From Candidatus Levyibacteriota bacterium (GTDB lineage Bacteria; Patescibacteriota; Microgenomatia; Levybacterales; UBA12049), in the NCBI GenBank assembly GCA_003173995.1, contig PRDT01000054.1, forward strand, positions 1 to 9,823: 9,823 nucleotides of DNA, read 5' to 3'. The notes under the pieces were generated by a model, which had not been told where the DNA came from, searched no databases, and saw nothing but the letters and a program-made list of their open reading frames with translations. Below are positions 7,069-9,823 of this stretch, piece by piece. Position numbers and translations under genes: made by a program. Within the stretch, counting starts at the first letter, position 1, and the number at the start of each line of letters is the position of its first letter.

Positions 7069-7081
7069 CTCTTTAACTATA
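7069..7081 (-). promoter_or_regulatory. -10 element of the lycopene cyclase-like gene
   Basis: TATAGT (7076-7081) is followed by seven bases, TAAAGAG, and then the ATG at 7068. No good -35 is visible in the 41-bp gap after the glycoside hydrolase stop. The spacing again predicts a start point at or within a base or two of the ATG. Confidence 0.45.
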
Positions 7082-7109
7082 ATAAATATTTTGATTAAGG
7101 GAAAGTCGA

Positions 7110-8477
7110 TTAATGTGTTGTAGTAAAATCTGCATCCTTATCAGTTGAAGAACTATTCTTATCGTTGTCTTTATCTGATGCATTCCTATCGTTATCTAAG
7201 TCTTGTCTGTCATGATCTTTATCATTATTTATGGCAGGTGTGGGCGTAGTACTTGCTTGCTTAACAAATGGCAAGCCTTTTTGAAAATTACGTAAATAAT
7301 ACCAAAAATCATATGTTGGTGAACTAGTGTTCATATTTTGTGTAGTTCCATAAAAATCTGTTGCACCTTGCATAAATTGCTTCCAGGTGAGTGGATAATT
7401 TGGATTAACATCATAATGGTATCCGGATGTCGTTTCTGGACCTAAGTTCCAATAAACAATTGATTGAAAGCCATGATTTATTGCAGATGATTGGATAGTC
7501 TTCATTGCAGAGGCCCGAGCATTATCCCCTAATTGGTTGACCAAGCCATACTCCTGTAAGTCTAATGGCTTGTTATTCTGCTGCGCCCAGGTTACAACCA
7601 TAGGAAGTGTTTTATTCAAATCATTACTTCCATTAATTGGGTCAAGCCTATTTGCTGAATACACATGGATAGAAGCAATATTGACATGTGGAAGTCCAAA
7701 AATTTGCTGCCATGGGATACCCGAATTAGATTGGTTAAGATGCGTCAATCCTCCCGCTTCTATCAAATGATGTCCGCCATCTGCTGCATAAATACCATTG
7801 GTTGTCCTTTTGTAAAAATCCAAATACCCTTGTGTTGTTGAAGATGGAAAGCTACTCCCCACAGGATTTACTTCACCCTTTACTGAATAGAAAGCTATGT
7901 TAGGAGTATTTTTATACGTCACATTGGTATAGGTATTTACCCTATTCGCAAGAAAGGTAATAAGCTGCTGCCATCCGCTGTCTTGAGAAGCATCATACGG
8001 ATTAATGTGTTGATTCTTTAAATGATTTGCATACGATGAGAGATCCATCAAGATAAATATTCCTTTTTGTTGTGCTTGAGCAATAAAATAGTCTATATTT
8101 TTCCAGACAATAGGATTCTCTGGTGTACTATTACTACTGTAGTCAGTAAGACGAATAAAATTCAGATGAGCCTTTTGCGCCATCGCCAAATCCCAATCCA
8201 TTCGGGAAGTAAAATTGGTACTTGTCCATGAACCACCTGGAGCACCTGGTCCACTACTTATATAAATAGTTGCCCCGTAGAGGCAAACTTTCTGTCCCTT
8301 ATAGGTAAAATTCATACCATTAGCCTTGAGAAAATTTCCAGGAGAAAATGTAATGGTAGTAGCACAAGGTTGAGACGCAGCATATTGTTGAGAATCTTTG
8401 CTCCTTGAAACAAAAATAATACCCACTAAAACTAAAAGGAGTGCACCAAGACCAACTAATTTGAACTTTCCCAACAT
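7110..8477 (-). CDS. Membrane-anchored GH5-like (clan GH-A) glycoside hydrolase with Asp/Asn-rich tail
   Basis: The protein has 455 residues from the ATG at 8477. Residues 5-24 form an uncleaved-looking signal anchor, then an extracellular beta/alpha-barrel of about 350 residues. Clan GH-A landmarks appear in order: CLYGATIY (first strand), LNFIRLTDY (105-113), FYSVKGEVNP (196-205, Glu202 as the probable acid/base), SIHVYSA (269-275, active-site His and Tyr), PLDLQEYGLV (304-313, Glu309 as the probable nucleophile) and SIVYWNLG (339-346, the conserved late Trp). The Asn normally before the acid/base Glu is Gly here. Substrate cannot be read from sequence; beta-mannan or beta-glucan are the usual ones. 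After residue ~414 comes a polar tail rich in Asp, Asn and Lys. A TTG 14 codons upstream (8519) would start inside the TTGACA promoter box, so the ATG next to the signal anchor is preferred. Confidence 0.8.
   Translation of the reverse strand: MLGKFKLVGLGALLLVLVGIIFVSRSKDSQQYAASQPCATTITFSPGNFLKANGMNFTYKGQKVCLYGATIYISSGPGAPGGSWTSTNFTSRMDWDLAMAQKAHLNFIRLTDYSSNSTPENPIVWKNIDYFIAQAQQKGIFILMDLSSYANHLKNQHINPYDASQDSGWQQLITFLANRVNTYTNVTYKNTPNIAFYSVKGEVNPVGSSFPSSTTQGYLDFYKRTTNGIYAADGGHHLIEAGGLTHLNQSNSGIPWQQIFGLPHVNIASIHVYSANRLDPINGSNDLNKTLPMVVTWAQQNNKPLDLQEYGLVNQLGDNARASAMKTIQSSAINHGFQSIVYWNLGPETTSGYHYDVNPNYPLTWKQFMQGATDFYGTTQNMNTSSPTYDFWYYLRNFQKGLPFVKQASTTPTPAINNDKDHDRQDLDNDRNASDKDNDKNSSSTDKDADFTTTH
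7128..7229 (-). repeat. Asp/Asn/Lys-rich low-complexity tail of the glycoside hydrolase
   Basis: About 34 codons near the C-terminus repeat short DxD and DKDND-type units such as DKDHDRQDLDND and SDKDNDK. The tail is highly acidic and polar and should be disordered. It may bind divalent cations or interact with the cell envelope. No cell-wall binding domain is recognisable. Confidence 0.7.
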
Positions 8478-8519
8478 GCTATCTTTATTAGAATAGGTAT
8501 TACTAAGATAGGATGTCAA
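8478..8519 (-). promoter_or_regulatory. Promoter of the glycoside hydrolase gene
   Basis: A perfect TTGACA (8514-8519) and TATTCT (8490-8495) are separated by 18 nt in the 62-bp gap after the glycosyltransferase. The ATG lies 12 nt past the -10, giving a predicted leader of roughly 6 nt without a Shine-Dalgarno. The box overlaps the TTG that would open the longest reading frame, which argues against that start. Confidence 0.6.
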
Positions 8520-8539
8520 GTAAGAGGCTTTGCTAATAC

Positions 8540-9301
8540 TCAGTGGATCATTTGGAAGAAAGGAAGATTTACTCCCATTGCATGAAGACGTGCATCAATT
8601 GCATAAGCGATAACATCTCTTGTATAACCCACTGTTTTATTTTTTGAATACCCCTCTGCTCTATTGCGAAATACCAATGGTACTTCTTTATATCTTGCTC
8701 CTGCTAGAATTGCTTCATGCAAAAATGCAGGTTGCATAATAAATGTCTGTTCTCTCCAAGGAAGTCTATCCCAATTTATTTTTTTGAATAAGGCGGGAGT
8801 GAAGGCTCGAGCTGAATTGGTAAATTCCTTAATATTCCATGGACCCATGATACTTCGACAAATAAAAGATGATCCTCGACTAAAAAGTCGTCTTGAGAAA
8901 GACAACTCATTCTTCCCCCCTTTTACAAATCTCGATCCAAGAGCTAAATCATAACCTTCCTCAATAACAGATATGAGTTGGCCAATAATAGTAACGTCAA
9001 CTTGTCCATCCGCATCAAGTTGCATAAGTATATCTGGTTTGAGGTGATCTATCGCATAGCTATGCCCTAAGTAAAAGCCGACACCAAGTCCAGAAGCCAC
9101 ATCAATATAATGGACATTTTTATATTTCTTACTGAGGCTTTCTGCAATTTCAGCAGTTCCATCTTTAGAGTGACTATCTGAAATAACTATTTCTAGTTTG
9201 TATCTAGACAATTTTTTTGCTTCCTCCAAAACACTTTCTACAAAATTTTCTAGATTATCTTTTTCATTAAACGTTGGCAGAACAAGAGAAATTATCTTCA
9301 T
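8540..9301 (-). CDS. Family 2 glycosyltransferase, polyprenyl-phosphate sugar synthase (DPM1-like)
   Basis: The 253-residue GT-A fold enzyme has no membrane helix and probably works at the inner face of the membrane. It has VLPTFNEKDNL (7-17, nucleotide-sugar binding start), ISDSHSKDGT (40-49, variant of the usual VDDGSxDGT), QLDADGQ (94-100, DxD-type metal site Asp96/Asp98), LGSRFVKGG (121-129) and KEVPLVFRNRAEGYSK (205-220, matching the EVPIxFxxRxxGxSK motif of DPM1-like enzymes). Such enzymes transfer mannose or glucose from NDP-sugar to a polyprenyl phosphate carrier, giving donors for surface glycosylation. The exact sugar is not determined. The start at 9301 fits the family N-terminus MKIISLVLPTFNE; an in-frame start 16 codons upstream would read through the promoter and add residues foreign to the family. 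Stop codon is TGA, supporting the standard code here. Confidence 0.9.
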   Translation of the reverse strand: MKIISLVLPTFNEKDNLENFVESVLEEAKKLSRYKLEIVISDSHSKDGTAEIAESLSKKYKNVHYIDVASGLGVGFYLGHSYAIDHLKPDILMQLDADGQVDVTIIGQLISVIEEGYDLALGSRFVKGGKNELSFSRRLFSRGSSFICRSIMGPWNIKEFTNSARAFTPALFKKINWDRLPWREQTFIMQPAFLHEAILAGARYKEVPLVFRNRAEGYSKNKTVGYTRDVIAYAIDARLHAMGVNLPFFQMIH

Positions 9302-9316
9302 GATGAAATTATAGCA
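9302..9316 (-). promoter_or_regulatory. Extended -10 promoter of the glycosyltransferase gene, predicted leaderless
   Basis: On the minus strand TGC-TATAAT (hexamer at 9308-9313) is followed by six bases, TTCATC, and the ATG. The layout and sequence match the ychF promoter base for base over TGCTATAAT. It sits in the 22-bp gap after the upstream gene, so the glycosyltransferase can be expressed on its own. Confidence 0.68.
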
Positions 9317-9323
9317 AAATTTC

Positions 9324-9823
9324 TTACTGCTTACGGTGCATGAGTGCATAAAGACCTTGCGTCTTCTCCCCTAGCAAATGAAGAATAATTTTCTCAATAT
9401 TTCGAAGAAGTGAGCTTTCATTCTTCATAGAATTTAAATATCTGAGAATTTCTTTTTTTCGTGATGGAGATAATTTTTCAAATTCTTTTTTTGCTTTCGT
9501 ATTTTCTGAAAGTGCTTTTTCAAACTCCTGTGGCATTGGTTCAAGACGAGGAGTTGGATCATACGAGATAACAACATGTGCAGTATCTCCTACATCTATT
9601 CCAGCTGCTTTTCGCATAATGCCATTCAAATAGAGTCTCCAGTGTCCTGCATATTTGACTAAGGTCTGGGTAAATGGCTTCTCATTGAGTGTTCCTTTGA
9701 CTGGAATTGGTCCTTTGTCTCTTTCTGCTTGTCTAAAAATATTTGTAAGGACATTATCTGGGAGATAGACATATGGATTGACACCAATAATAAAAATTTC
9801 AGCAGAGAAAGAGAAGCTTTCCA
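9324..9823 (-). CDS. DUF1905 plus OmdA (YdeI-like, bacteriocin-protection family) protein, 5' end cut by window
   Basis: The reading frame is open to the right edge, and 165 complete codons are visible. The first ~95 residues match DUF1905: VNPYVYLPDNV, then KGPIPVKGTLNEKPFTQTLV, KYAGHWRLYLN and MRKAAGIDVGDTAHVVI. The rest matches the YdeI/OmpD-associated (OmdA) domain: PQEFEKALSENTKAKKEFEKL, then SPSRKKEILRYLNSMKNE and the helical end. The frame looks intact and probably lacks only a few N-terminal residues. The family is named after an E. coli protein linked to resistance to a bacteriocin or polymyxin, but the biochemical role is not known. It is a small cytoplasmic protein with no signal peptide in view. 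A TTG at 9629 would open a shorter frame but would cut off the DUF1905 domain, so it is not a real start. It is followed by the glycosyltransferase after 22 bp. Confidence 0.85.
   Translation of the reverse strand, partial: ESFSFSAEIFIIGVNPYVYLPDNVLTNIFRQAERDKGPIPVKGTLNEKPFTQTLVKYAGHWRLYLNGIMRKAAGIDVGDTAHVVISYDPTPRLEPMPQEFEKALSENTKAKKEFEKLSPSRKKEILRYLNSMKNESSLLRNIEKIILHLLGEKTQGLYALMHRKQ

Noticed and set aside
8478..8519. TTG-initiated N-terminal extension of the glycoside hydrolase
   Set aside because: The extra 14 codons overlap a perfect TTGACA box and would place polar residues before the signal anchor.
8520..8560. Possible UGA recoding (as in Gracilibacteria or SR1)
   Set aside because: The glycosyltransferase ends at a TGA at the expected family length, and no gene in the window needs an in-frame TGA to be read.
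9302..9349. N-terminal extension of the glycosyltransferase by 16 codons
   Set aside because: It overlaps the stop of the upstream gene and the TATAAT promoter, and family members begin at the MKIISLVLPTFNE motif.
1..9823. Mobile elements, tRNA/rRNA genes, defence or phage genes
   Set aside because: No transposase, integrase, terminal repeats, cloverleaf or nuclease/toxin motifs were seen on either strand.

Overview
The window is AT-rich and carries 10 genes. Two are cut by the edges: ychF at the left loses its 3' end, and a YdeI/OmdA-family gene at the right loses its 5' end. Several traits together suggest a member of the Candidate Phyla Radiation (Patescibacteria), possibly Microgenomates: a prepilin-type protein with a long Pro/Thr linker, a surface protein ending in LPATGP plus a hydrophobic tail, small tightly packed genes, an almost complete lack of Shine-Dalgarno sequences, and a standard-code gene set with TAA, TAG and TGA stops. 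The lineage is inferred from style; there is no rRNA or marker tree here.

Layout. Positions 1-1035 (minus) hold the translation-associated ATPase YchF. It is divergent from a Kup-type potassium transporter (1132-3051, plus) across a 96-bp shared promoter region. After a 158-bp intergenic stretch comes a small YggT-family membrane protein (3210-3620, plus), which is convergent with everything that follows. From 9823 down to 3665 all genes are on the minus strand. In transcription order they are: a DUF1905/OmdA (YdeI-like) protein, a DPM1-like family 2 glycosyltransferase, a membrane-anchored GH5-like glycoside hydrolase with an Asp/Asn-rich tail, a seven-helix membrane protein resembling lycopene cyclase-domain proteins, an exported Big-1/FN3 protein with a sortase-like LPATG tail, a type IV prepilin-like protein with a Pro/Thr linker and a C-terminal dockerin/EF-hand motif, and a small secreted beta-sandwich protein with a C-terminal membrane anchor.

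How the genes fit together. The central block (3665-8477) is a cell-surface island. Four of its five products are exported and anchored, each in a different way: N-terminal signal anchor, sortase-like tail, prepilin helix, or C-terminal membrane anchor. The upstream glycosyltransferase may supply lipid-linked sugar for the surface. The flanking genes (ychF, kup, yggT) look like housekeeping functions.

Most striking regulatory pattern. Nearly every gene start has a sigma70-like -10 hexamer just upstream (exactly 6 nt before the start codon in four genes, 7-12 nt in four others) and no usable Shine-Dalgarno sequence. This predicts leaderless or nearly leaderless mRNAs. It also revises several starts: the longest-ORF starts of the glycosyltransferase and the glycoside hydrolase would run through their own promoters.
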